In this document: piece by piece, positions 41,465 to 51,126 of the stretch
Layout: the number at the start of each line of letters is the position of its first letter
How positions within the stretch are numbered: the stretch's first letter is position 1
Source of the DNA: Cutibacterium avidum ATCC 25577
GTDB taxonomy: Bacteria > Actinomycetota > Actinomycetes > Propionibacteriales > Propionibacteriaceae
Direction of reading: 5' to 3'
NCBI RefSeq assembly: GCF_000227295.1
Contig: NZ_JH165054.1
Span: 1,034,877-1,098,876 of the forward strand
Length of the DNA stretch: 64,000 bases
Program-made: the position numbers and the translations under genes
The notes under the pieces: model-generated
Told to the model about the DNA's origin: nothing
Database searches by the model: none
Seen by the model: only the letters and a program-made list of their open reading frames with translations

Positions 41465-43615
41465 ATGACAAACGTGTCACCTGTTTCCCGCCTTCGCCCA
41501 GCCGCTTGGCTGCTGGGGTTGTTGATGGTCCTCACGACCGTCTTCGCGGGATCTTCCCCTGCCCAGGCACGTACTGCGACAGAATTGGTCAAGGTGACGA
41601 TTACTTCTGTCAGCCCACCGACAGGGGATCCCAAAACTCCCATCACCATCAAGGGGACGGTGACAAATACCTCTTCGGTGTCGATGACATGGGTTCAAGC
41701 GTCGTTCTGGCGCTCCCAGGACCAGATCAACGACACCCGGGACCTTTCTGACCTGCTGGCATCCCCCGCCACCGTGCCGGTTGGCATGCGGTGGTATCGG
41801 GAGCCCAACGAGGCGTCAATTTTCAACATCACTGACCCAGAGGCCAACCAGACCTTCAAACCAGGCGACAGCGAGTCCTTCACCGTGACTGGAACACCAG
41901 CCCAGATGGGGTTGACTTCACCCAACGCCGTTGACGCGATCGGCGTCCACGTGCAGGCGTCCCCCGAGAACCAGTCGCGCAGAACTGTCGGACGAGCACG
42001 AGTACTCACGGTGCTCTCAGATGCTCACACCAGCGCGAACCTCGCCCCCGTCATCGTGCTCTCGACCATGCCCACCCGCAGGATCGACGGCACCTTCACC
42101 GACGAGTCGCTCGCGGATGACATCACCCATCGACTGAAGCCTCTTGCTGAAGCGGCACACACCCGTAACGCAACAGTTCTCGTCGATCCAAGTCTCATCG
42201 ACGAGGTCAGGGCGATGGCCTCGGGATATCGCGTGGCTGGCAAGGGCACAACCACCGTCGAGGGCAAGGGCCAGCAAACAGCCAGAGAATGGCTCGACCT
42301 CGTCGAACCATTACTGACCACCGGCCAGGCATATCGCCTACCGTACGGAAATGCCGATGTCATTGGAGCGGTTCGGCAGGGCCGCCCCAACGTCCTCTTG
42401 ACGGTGAAACACGCACTCGACCCCTCGAATCCAGCCGCGAAGTTACCGTTGGCAGTCGTCGACCCAGCGGCTGAGCTCGACAAGTCCTCGTTCAAGACCC
42501 TCACCAAAGAACTCTCCCCCGCACTGGTTCTGACATGTGCAGCATCGGCTCGTGACGGCGTCCGGGAGGAGTCCGGAGTCAAGGTGATCGGTCTGGCCGA
42601 CACCGCCCGAACCGACGGCCATCCACAGTCCAACAGCGATCCCCAGCGGCGCGGGATGCTGCTGTCCCAGGCCCTCCTCATGACTCACGAGTCGATTCCG
42701 GCGGTCACCCTCGTCACCACCGTCAACGATGTTCAAGCCACTGCGCCGGTCGGTTGGCTGCACCTGCAGAATCTCTCGGCAGTTCTCACTGGAGCCAAGC
42801 CGGGCCTTCGGCTACCGGGAACACGCGCCGGTGACATCACCCTGAAGGACCCTTGGTGGCGCGTCCAGCACGACGTCGGGATCGATTCAGACGACTGGTC
42901 CGACCTCGTGGGAGCCCCCACGGAGGCGACCTCCTTGACCTCGGCGAAATTTGTCAGCAGGTCGTTGTCGTCGTCACTCCAGGATCGTGAGGCATGGGCT
43001 ACTGACGTCATGCGCCCAGCGGCGGACGCCATGGCCGGCAAGGGCCTGGTCCTGCATTCAGCCCCGCAGTTCGTGATGTCCTCCTCGACCAATGACTTTC
43101 CCCTGACGGTCACGAACTCGCTCGCACAGACGGTTCACGTCAAGGTCGTCGTCTTCTCAGAAAACCCGCAGCGCATCGACATCCCGGACACCCAGGTCGT
43201 CACGATCCAGCCCAGGGAAACGCAAACCATCAGGTTCGCCCCGAAAGCAAGCTCAAATGGAGTCGTTGAGATGCAGGCACACCTGTCGACTCCATCAGGA
43301 CGCATCCTGGGGTCCCAGACCAGTTTCGTTGTCAAGGCGACTCAGATGGACGATGTCGGCTGGATCATCATTGTGGTGTCGGCGCTGGTGCTCATCATCG
43401 CCACGGTGCTGCGCATTCGTCAGGTGACCGCGAGTTCCCGGCGTCAGGCCGAATCCAACGGTGAGTCCCAGACCAGTGGCCCCACCGCTGGCTCGACCTC
43501 CGATGACATTTCTGACACCACACCTTCCCCTTCGACAGTAGAGGATCCTGACACGGCCTCGGACGACGATTCTGAGCATCACCTCCCCACCGGTGAGGGC
43601 AACCTCGCCGAGTGA
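41465..43615 (+). CDS. DUF6049-family membrane-anchored extracellular protein
   Basis: 716 residues, comparable to the actinobacterial DUF6049 (M. tuberculosis Rv3909-like) family. It has a signal peptide (hydrophobic run ending SSPAQARTATEL), an Ig-like domain of about 130 residues (PKTPITIKGTVTNTSS), a large middle domain, another beta-rich domain (TNDFPLTVTNSLAQTVHVKV near 540), one C-terminal helix (DVGWIIIVVSALVLIIATVL) and a disordered acidic Ser/Thr/Asp tail in the cytoplasm. Family members sit beside murJ and are thought to act in cell-wall assembly, but no activity is known. Downstream, 73 bases away, is the MurJ-type pseudokinase. Confidence 0.85.
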   Translation: MTNVSPVSRLRPAAWLLGLLMVLTTVFAGSSPAQARTATELVKVTITSVSPPTGDPKTPITIKGTVTNTSSVSMTWVQASFWRSQDQINDTRDLSDLLASPATVPVGMRWYREPNEASIFNITDPEANQTFKPGDSESFTVTGTPAQMGLTSPNAVDAIGVHVQASPENQSRRTVGRARVLTVLSDAHTSANLAPVIVLSTMPTRRIDGTFTDESLADDITHRLKPLAEAAHTRNATVLVDPSLIDEVRAMASGYRVAGKGTTTVEGKGQQTAREWLDLVEPLLTTGQAYRLPYGNADVIGAVRQGRPNVLLTVKHALDPSNPAAKLPLAVVDPAAELDKSSFKTLTKELSPALVLTCAASARDGVREESGVKVIGLADTARTDGHPQSNSDPQRRGMLLSQALLMTHESIPAVTLVTTVNDVQATAPVGWLHLQNLSAVLTGAKPGLRLPGTRAGDITLKDPWWRVQHDVGIDSDDWSDLVGAPTEATSLTSAKFVSRSLSSSLQDREAWATDVMRPAADAMAGKGLVLHSAPQFVMSSSTNDFPLTVTNSLAQTVHVKVVVFSENPQRIDIPDTQVVTIQPRETQTIRFAPKASSNGVVEMQAHLSTPSGRILGSQTSFVVKATQMDDVGWIIIVVSALVLIIATVLRIRQVTASSRRQAESNGESQTSGPTAGSTSDDISDTTPSPSTVEDPDTASDDDSEHHLPTGEGNLAE

Positions 43616-43688
43616 CAATCCTGGGGTTCGCGGCACGGATCGGTATCGTTGACGATGCACATTCGGATCGATCGGGCAGGAGGTGGCA

Positions 43689-45491
43689 GTGTCTTTCGAA
43701 GACCCCGCCGATCGTCACGGCGGTCGGTATGACTCGGGTCTCCATGCCGCGGATGACCTCCCCGACCTTCTCCCAGGGTCCTTTCTGGGCGAGCGTTACC
43801 GTCTCGACCAGGAGCTCTCCCATCCCGAGTCCTCACTGACCTGGCGAGCCTTCGACACCAAGTTGCACCGCCCGGTCCTGATTCACGCTCTGGCCCCGCA
43901 CGGTCGTCGCACACCCGCTGTCCTGGACGCGGCCCGGCGAGCCGCCGTGGCCACCGATTCGCGCTTCTTGCGAGTCCTCGACGCCATCGTCGCCGGACCA
44001 AGCGAACCAGCATCATGGGTTGTCAGCGAATACGCCCCTGGAAAGTCAGTCGAGGAGCTGTTGGAGACCGGGCCCCTCTCGGCGTTGGAGGCGGCATGGA
44101 TTGCCCATGAAATCGCCGACGCGATGGCACCCTTGCATGCCCAAGGGGTCTTCCACGAACGCATCAACCCCAGAACGGTGCTCGTCACCTCGACCGGAAA
44201 TCTCAAGATCAGTGGCTTGCTCGTCGAAGCCGCGTTGCATCCTCGGCCGGGCGACAATTCTCGTCCCTGGCCGGACCGTGAGGTCGCCGACGTGACAGAC
44301 ATCGGACGGGTTCTTTATGCCTGTCTGGTCTCGCGCTGGCCAGTCGGACGTGGCCACCGCCCGTCCGTCGAGCCAGCCTCGACAATGTCCTGGGGACTGC
44401 CGCCCGCCCCGACTGACTCCCACGGCTGGCTCACCCCACGTGAGGTCCGCGCCGGAGTCTCCCCAGCCCTCGATGTCCTCTGCGACCAGATCCTCTCGCA
44501 GGTTCCCCGTTATGACGAGGTGCCATTGCGCACCGCGAATGAAATTGCGCATTCCCTGCGTCGGACCCTCGGCTCAGCTGACGCCGCCGCTGACCTCGAG
44601 CGTCGCATCCGGTTCCCGGTAGGACCGGCTTCCCGTGCCGGGGAGGAGCCATGGCGCTCCGACGAATCCGCCGCTCTTGCGCCGGACCAGGATGAGCCAG
44701 AACGGGCAGAGGAGTACGGACCTGACGACGAGGGGTACTGGTCCCCGGACGCGGCTGCCGGAGAGTGGGGGCGTCAGGCAGGGCCAGTGCCGTGGACGAG
44801 CAACAACGACCCCCACACCACACAGCTCTCCCCCGCTGGGCAGGAGTCCTCGGAGAACGGCAGTGCCGAGCTGGTATTGGCCAAACCGCGCCCTCACAAC
44901 CGTCGATGGCCACCGGTACTCACGGCTGCCGTTGGCGTGGTCATGATCGTGTGTCTTATCATCGCAGGGGTGCGTCATTCTGGCAGCAACGTCCCGGAGG
45001 CATCCAGCGAGCCGACCACCGTCGAGGTGACGCGCGTCCAGGAATTTGATCCCGAAAAGGACGGTGGCGACGCCAAGGAGAACCACGACGAGGTCAGACA
45101 CGCGATCGACGGCGACCCGTCGACGGCTTGGCACACAGTCGTCTATCACAACTCTGCGAAGCTCGGGAACCTGAAGCCCGGCGTCGGCCTGGTCATTGAT
45201 TTGGGACGCGTCACCAAGGTCACATCGGTGAAGGTGCAACTGGTCGGATCCGGCACGGATATTTCCTTGTGGCAGCCGACCAGTGATGTCTCCTCCGATG
45301 AAGCTCCCATGACGACGATCAAGGAGTGGACCCAGGTGGCGGCGGTGCCGGGGGCCGGATCGACGGTCACGTTGAAACCATCCGGCAAGACGAAGGCCCG
45401 TCATCTCCTGATCTATCTGACGGAGCTTCCTCCGAAATCGACCTCGCGGTTCCAGGGTGGGATCGCAGATATCACCGTCACCGGGTCCTGA
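43689..45491 (+). CDS. MviN/MurJ-associated pseudokinase with extracellular CBM-like domain
   Basis: 600 residues. The N-terminal Ser/Thr-kinase fold is degenerate: the VAIK lysine position reads VLIHAL, the HRDxKxxN loop reads HERINPRTV, and DFG is lost. The C-terminal part has a long acidic linker, a membrane helix (VLTAAVGVVMIVCLIIAG), then an extracellular domain (AIDGDPSTAWHTVVYH, GVGLVIDLGRVTKVTSVKVQ) of discoidin/carbohydrate-binding type. This is the layout of the C-terminal half of mycobacterial MviN (MurJ), where the pseudokinase recruits FhaA. Here the flippase part is missing and the protein starts with its own AGGAGG five bases before GTG 43689. Confidence 0.82.
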   Translation: MSFEDPADRHGGRYDSGLHAADDLPDLLPGSFLGERYRLDQELSHPESSLTWRAFDTKLHRPVLIHALAPHGRRTPAVLDAARRAAVATDSRFLRVLDAIVAGPSEPASWVVSEYAPGKSVEELLETGPLSALEAAWIAHEIADAMAPLHAQGVFHERINPRTVLVTSTGNLKISGLLVEAALHPRPGDNSRPWPDREVADVTDIGRVLYACLVSRWPVGRGHRPSVEPASTMSWGLPPAPTDSHGWLTPREVRAGVSPALDVLCDQILSQVPRYDEVPLRTANEIAHSLRRTLGSADAAADLERRIRFPVGPASRAGEEPWRSDESAALAPDQDEPERAEEYGPDDEGYWSPDAAAGEWGRQAGPVPWTSNNDPHTTQLSPAGQESSENGSAELVLAKPRPHNRRWPPVLTAAVGVVMIVCLIIAGVRHSGSNVPEASSEPTTVEVTRVQEFDPEKDGGDAKENHDEVRHAIDGDPSTAWHTVVYHNSAKLGNLKPGVGLVIDLGRVTKVTSVKVQLVGSGTDISLWQPTSDVSSDEAPMTTIKEWTQVAAVPGAGSTVTLKPSGKTKARHLLIYLTELPPKSTSRFQGGIADITVTGS

Positions 45492-45700
45492 CGACGTTTT
45501 TCGACGCCCGGGGCTGGCGACCATCTGCTCTCCGACATGTGCTTTCTGGCAGCGACCCAACTGCCGACCGACAGTTTCCGACGGAATCATCGTCAAGTGA
45601 GGCACCTTCTCTGCCGCCGCACCACCTCAGTGACGAAACCCCCAACTCGTCCCTCCTCCGAGGCCAGGATTTTACGACCTTCGCTCGAGCTGACACTTTT

Positions 45701-45764
45701 CGTCGTGCGGTCTGGTCGTTGTTCAGTCTGGTCGTCGTGCAGTCTGGTCGTCGTGCAGTCTGAC
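45701..45764. repeat. four tandem 16-base repeats
   Basis: Units cgtcgtgcggtctggt, cgttgttcagtctggt, cgtcgtgcagtctggt and cgtcgtgcagtctgac follow each other without gaps; the last two differ by two bases. It is a small minisatellite in a non-coding spacer. Confidence 0.85.
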
Positions 45765-45861
45765 ATGAGGGGCCGGTGAAGGAAGGTCCGTGTGACAGGA
45801 GCCCGTCGCGAGAACCCCGCAGAGGACAACTGCAGAGTCACCCGCGAAAGCGAGTGCCCCC

Positions 45862-45904
45862 AAAAAACGCAATGGTGCCCCGTGCTCGAAAGCACGGGGC
45901 ACCA
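45862..45904 (-). terminator. rho-independent terminator of glpK
   Basis: A 14-bp perfect stem (45873-45886 with 45891-45904) around a CGAA loop. Reading the minus strand, six T follow at 45867-45862. Confidence 0.9.
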
Positions 45905-45936
45905 GGTGTCATCGGTCCATCGGGATCAACTCAGGA

Positions 45937-47460
<1,524 letters not shown>

Positions 47461-47547
47461 GATTGTTGCCTTTCTTGTCTACGTTGACTTGTCCGAGAGG
47501 TTGCGACTGATACGAAATCAGCTCTGGTGTGACAGTGAGAAACCTAC

Positions 47548-48300
47548 TCAGTGCCAGAAGATAATGTAGGTGAGGGCGGCAAGAACGGCACCAATGGTCG
47601 GGCCGACAACCGGAACCCAGGAGTAACCCCAGTCACTGCCACCCTTGCCCTTGATCGGCAGGACGGCGTGGGCGATACGAGGAGAAAGGTCACGAGCCGG
47701 GTTGATGGCGTATCCGGTGGGGCCGCCGAGAGAGGCACCGATGGAGACGATGAGCAGGGCGACGGCGAGCGGGCCAACGGTCACACCCTGAGTGAAGCCG
47801 GAAATGATGACCCACAGCACGAGGACCCAGGTACCGATGGCCTCAGTGATGGTGTTCCACAGCGGGTTGCGGATCTCAGGGCCGGTGGCAAAAGTACCGA
47901 GCTTGAGGGCCGGGTCGCAGTCCTCGTCGTAGTGCTGCTTGTAGGCCAGCCAGCAGAGCACGGCACCGACGAAGGCACCGGCGAACTGGGCGAGGATGTA
48001 GATGATGATGTTGCTCGCGGTGGCGGGGATACCCTTGGCCAGGTCCTTACCAGCAAGTGCGAGGCCGATGGTGACGGCCGGGTTCAGGTGCCCGCCGGTC
48101 TTGTAGGCTGCGTAGACACCGAACATCACGCCGAAGCCCCATCCCCAGTTGATCTGGAGGGAACCGGGAGCGGGATTGCCCTTACACTTGGGAAGGAGAT
48201 TGTTGGCGACGACGCCACAACCCAGCAGAATGAGGATCATGGTGCCCAAGAACTCAGATCCGAAGATCGTCGCGGCGGGCACCGCGGTTTCGAGAAGCAT
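47548..48300 (-). CDS. glpF: glycerol uptake facilitator (aquaglyceroporin)
   Basis: A 250-residue MIP-family channel with six helices and both signature NPA boxes: GHLNPAVTIG in the first half and NPARDLSPR in the second. The Asp after the second NPAR is typical for glycerol facilitators rather than water-only aquaporins. ATG 48300 has a ribosome-binding-like GGAG before it. It forms an operon with glpK and is divergent from the SorC-type regulator gene, with an inverted repeat between. Confidence 0.95.
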   Translation of the reverse strand: MLLETAVPAATIFGSEFLGTMILILLGCGVVANNLLPKCKGNPAPGSLQINWGWGFGVMFGVYAAYKTGGHLNPAVTIGLALAGKDLAKGIPATASNIIIYILAQFAGAFVGAVLCWLAYKQHYDEDCDPALKLGTFATGPEIRNPLWNTITEAIGTWVLVLWVIISGFTQGVTVGPLAVALLIVSIGASLGGPTGYAINPARDLSPRIAHAVLPIKGKGGSDWGYSWVPVVGPTIGAVLAALTYIIFWH

Positions 48301-48456
48301 GAGGACTCCTTCGTCGTGGCGTCATCCATTGACACCGATTTACTCGCCGGTGGCGGTCGATCCCGTAGGATTCAGCAAACGGGGACCGTCGTCCCGACCC
48401 TGTGGGGGCTGGACGTGGCTCAGTCAAACATCTACGGCGCCGGAGAATCGCAATTC

Positions 48457-48470
48457 TGCACTTATGTGCA
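48457..48470. promoter_or_regulatory. inverted repeat, probable operator of the SorC-type regulator
   Basis: TGCAC-TTAT-GTGCA lies in the divergent glpF/regulator spacer, 17 bases before the regulator ATG. The 5-base arms fit a SorC-type site, but binding is inferred. Confidence 0.5.
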
Positions 48471-48486
48471 TGGCAAGGGGAGAGGC

Positions 48487-49434
48487 ATGAACGAATTGTC
48501 CAATGACGTATGGACAGCAGCGTCCATGTATTACATGCAGGGCGAGACAATGGATGCCATCGCCAGCCATCTCGGCACATCCCGCTCAACCGTGTCTCGT
48601 CTTCTCAAACAGGCACGTCAGTCCGGAGTTGTGCGTATCACCTTGTCAGAGCCGACTGGGTTACGTAACGGCCTGGATTCCACCCTGACGAGGATGTTCG
48701 GGGTCAACACCACTGTCGTGCCGGTGAAATCAGGAACGACCGAGATTCACCGCCTGGACCAGGTGGCCAGGATCGCCGGACAGATGGTTACGGACATGGT
48801 CGAGGACAATTCCGCGATAGGAGTTGCCTGGGGAACGACCCTGGATGCCGTCACCCATTATGTCGTCCCCAAGGACGTCAAGGGAGTGCGCGTCGTACAG
48901 ATGAATGGGTCGGCCAACCCCACCAGTTCAGGGATTCCTTACGTTGGATCAATCCTTTCCAGAATGGCTGCCGCGTTTGGGGGTGAGGTCATTCATTTCC
49001 CAGTCCCGACATTCTTCGACAATGCTACGACGAAGGCCGCGATGTGGCAGGAGCGCTCCGTTCAGGCAGTACTCAAGGCACACCGCGAGCTCGACCTCGC
49101 CGTGTTCGGCGTGGGAGCCCTCGACAGCCCAGTCCCCTCCCACGTCTATTCCGCCGGTTACATCACCGATGAGGAAAAGGCGAATTTGATGCGGTCCGGA
49201 GTTGTTGGTGACGTCAACACCGTCCTCCTCAAGGCTGACGGCGCCTATGACGTCGAGTTCAACAAGAGAGCGACCGGATTGGCCCCATTCCAGTTGCAGC
49301 GCATACCGCGTCGGCTCTGTGTCGTCGCTGGCCGCGCCAAGGCTGTCGGGCTGTTGGCCGCACTGCGTGCCAGGGTGGCGACGGACCTCGTCGTCGACGA
49401 TGCAACTGCTCGTGCAGTCCTCGATCTGATGTGA
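48487..49434 (+). CDS. SorC-family sugar-binding transcriptional regulator
   Basis: 315 residues. The N-terminal helix-turn-helix is MDAIASHLGTSRSTVSRLLKQARQSGVVRI (about 22-52), and the rest is the SorC sugar-phosphate-binding domain, with GVAWGTTLDAV, FPVPTFFDNA, DLAVFGVGALDS and a conserved end RRLCVVAGRAKAVGLLAALRARVATDLVVDD. ATG 48487 is preferred although the same frame is open far upstream, because that part overlaps the glpF antisense strand. Position opposite glpFK suggests control by glycerol 3-phosphate or a related sugar phosphate. That is inference from context. Confidence 0.9.
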   Translation: MNELSNDVWTAASMYYMQGETMDAIASHLGTSRSTVSRLLKQARQSGVVRITLSEPTGLRNGLDSTLTRMFGVNTTVVPVKSGTTEIHRLDQVARIAGQMVTDMVEDNSAIGVAWGTTLDAVTHYVVPKDVKGVRVVQMNGSANPTSSGIPYVGSILSRMAAAFGGEVIHFPVPTFFDNATTKAAMWQERSVQAVLKAHRELDLAVFGVGALDSPVPSHVYSAGYITDEEKANLMRSGVVGDVNTVLLKADGAYDVEFNKRATGLAPFQLQRIPRRLCVVAGRAKAVGLLAALRARVATDLVVDDATARAVLDLM

Positions 49435-49451
49435 CTCGCCAGTCCTGCGCC

Positions 49452-49498
49452 CGTGGGAAGAGCGCCGAAGCCACAGCAGCTGTGGGGCCCTTCCCACG
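49452..49498. terminator. nested hairpin between convergent regulator and protease genes
   Basis: CGTGGGAAG at 49452-49460 pairs with CTTCCCACG at 49490-49498, and an inner CCACAG/CTGTGG stem lies within. It can terminate both convergent genes. Confidence 0.65.
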
Positions 49499-49512
49499 TC
49501 GCGTAACCCGTA

Positions 49513-50919
49513 TCAGGACTTCGCCGTACCCAAGGTGACGTCGGCGGTGGCCTGCTGCGAACCACGGATGTAGCTGATCTTGACCTTCTGGCCAGGCTTG
49601 AACGACCTCACGAGACCGACCAGGGACTCTCCGGACACGATATCGGTGTCGTCGATCTTGGTGATGACGTCGCCACGCTGCAGCCCGCCCTTGTCAGCTG
49701 CCGAGTTGGGTGAGACCGTGGCGATCCCGGCCCCGAGGACTTGGACACCATCCTTGCTGCCAGCGACGTCACGCACGGAGATGCCCAGGAAGGCGTGAGT
49801 TGCCTTTCCGGTGTCAATGATCTGATCGGCAATCGATTTGGCGAGATTTGACGGGATCGCAAAGCCGATTCCGATATTGCCCGATTGCTCGGAGTGGCTT
49901 GACGAAAGGCTCGCAATGGAGGAGTTGATCCCGATGAGCTCACCATTGGCATTGACGAGAGCACCACCTGAGTTGCCCGGATTGATGGCTGCGCTGGTCT
50001 GGATGGCATTCGTGACGACCACGCCCGACGACGAATCTCGAGATCCCAGCAGATCCCGTGAGTTACTGCGATTCATGGTGGTGACCGGACGATTGAGGGC
50101 ACTGATGATTCCGGTCGTCACCGACCCCGACAGGCCGAGCGGATTGCCGACGGCCATCACAGGAGACCCGACGGTCAACTTGCTGGAGTCAGCAACACCG
50201 ATCGGTTTCATGGACTTCGGCGGGTTCGTCACCCGGATGACGGCAAGGTCCGTCGATGGATCCGTACCAACTACCTTGGCCTCGTAGGTCTTGTTGCCCA
50301 TGGAAACCGTCAGCTGGCCGCCCGAAACCGCGTCGGCAACGACGTGATTGTTGGTGACGATGTTGCCGTTCGTGTCGACGACGACTCCCGACCCCTCGTC
50401 TCCGCCATTGCCCGTCCTCACGGTGATGGCGACTACCGAGTTCGACACGGCGGAGGCGGTGGCCGTCCAGTCCGGGGCGGAGGATGAGCCTTGAACCACC
50501 TTGGTGACGCTGTTGGGGGTTGCAGGGCTCGACGTCACAGCCGGGGCGTCGTTCCTTGTCAGGGAGCGATCGACAAGGCCCCCGGAAACGCCGCCAACAG
50601 CCGCCGCCAGCACGGCGACGAGAACAACTGTGCCGCCACGAAAGCCCTTACGGGCCGATCGCGACGAGCCCTCCGCCGGGTCGGGGTTTTTGTCACCCGC
50701 ACTCGGGGCCGGCTGCTCAGAAGCCTCCCACGGAGGAGGCTGGGTGGTTGACGGATTTCCCTGGGTCGCCCAGGAATCGTTACTGCGCGACCAGTAGGCA
50801 TCCTGCGCCCAGCTCTGGCGATTGTCGTCAGGGCGAGAAGGATAGCCTCCCTCCCCACCACCACGCTGGAAGGGATTGGGTTCACGCGGCTCACGGGGAC
50901 CATTCATCGACTCACTCAT
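49513..50919 (-). CDS. HtrA/DegP-like membrane serine protease with PDZ domain
   Basis: A 468-residue envelope stress protease. It has an N-terminal cytoplasmic part rich in Pro, Ser and Gly (1-92), one helix (GTVVLVAVLAAAVGGVSGGLV about 96-116), a trypsin-like domain with His192 (NNHVVAD), Asp224 (STDLAVIR) and Ser317 (NPGNSGGAL), and a C-terminal PDZ domain (about 375-462, GGLQRGDVITKIDD). ATG 50919 (MSESMNGP) is preferred over an upstream start at 50946. It looks monocistronic and resembles mycobacterial PepD/HtrA proteins that degrade misfolded exported proteins. Confidence 0.94.
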   Translation of the reverse strand: MSESMNGPREPREPNPFQRGGGEGGYPSRPDDNRQSWAQDAYWSRSNDSWATQGNPSTTQPPPWEASEQPAPSAGDKNPDPAEGSSRSARKGFRGGTVVLVAVLAAAVGGVSGGLVDRSLTRNDAPAVTSSPATPNSVTKVVQGSSSAPDWTATASAVSNSVVAITVRTGNGGDEGSGVVVDTNGNIVTNNHVVADAVSGGQLTVSMGNKTYEAKVVGTDPSTDLAVIRVTNPPKSMKPIGVADSSKLTVGSPVMAVGNPLGLSGSVTTGIISALNRPVTTMNRSNSRDLLGSRDSSSGVVVTNAIQTSAAINPGNSGGALVNANGELIGINSSIASLSSSHSEQSGNIGIGFAIPSNLAKSIADQIIDTGKATHAFLGISVRDVAGSKDGVQVLGAGIATVSPNSAADKGGLQRGDVITKIDDTDIVSGESLVGLVRSFKPGQKVKISYIRGSQQATADVTLGTAKS

Positions 50920-51021
50920 GACTCCAAGTTTCCACGACCGCGCCAAGTAGTCGATGCACTGTCCAGCAACGTTTTCCCCTCAGAGGAGAAGGTTTGAGGC
51001 TGCAGTCCCACCCTCCAACGG

Positions 51022-51052
51022 GGTCGGATCCGACCGTGGTCAGGCGCCACGG
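51022..51052. terminator. hairpins downstream of the arabinan operon
   Basis: GGTCGGATCCGACC (51022-51035) is a perfect palindrome and overlaps CCGTGG...CCACGG (51034-51052). They lie about 75-105 bases after the stop of the last operon gene and form a plausible terminator region without a T-run. Confidence 0.4.
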
Positions 51053-51126
51053 GGATCGCGTCAACCCCCAGTCAGGGAACCCGCCGTCCAATCGGCCTTG
51101 CCACCCCTCATATCCACAGGAGGTGC

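Larger units (their letters stand above)
45492..45936. other. spacer between pseudokinase and glpK
   Basis: 445 bases without a supported gene. It contains TGACACTTTTCGTC at 45691-45704, four 16-base tandem repeats at 45701-45764, and the glpK terminator at 45862-45904. sigM, expected near here in related genomes, is not found. Confidence 0.5.

Noticed and set aside
41440-41465. tRNA 3'-end-like sequence (GGTTCAATCCC followed by CCGGCCA)
   Set aside because: No matching acceptor strand, D-arm or anticodon arm upstream, where pcnA is coding. There is also no integrase or mobile DNA nearby, so it is probably chance.
45701-45764. CRISPR-like array
   Set aside because: Units are 16 bases with no spacers between them; this is a plain tandem repeat, and no cas genes are present.
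47551-48486. Extended N-terminus for the SorC-type regulator
   Set aside because: The upstream frame is the antisense of glpF and its divergent promoter region. The family starts at ATG 48487.
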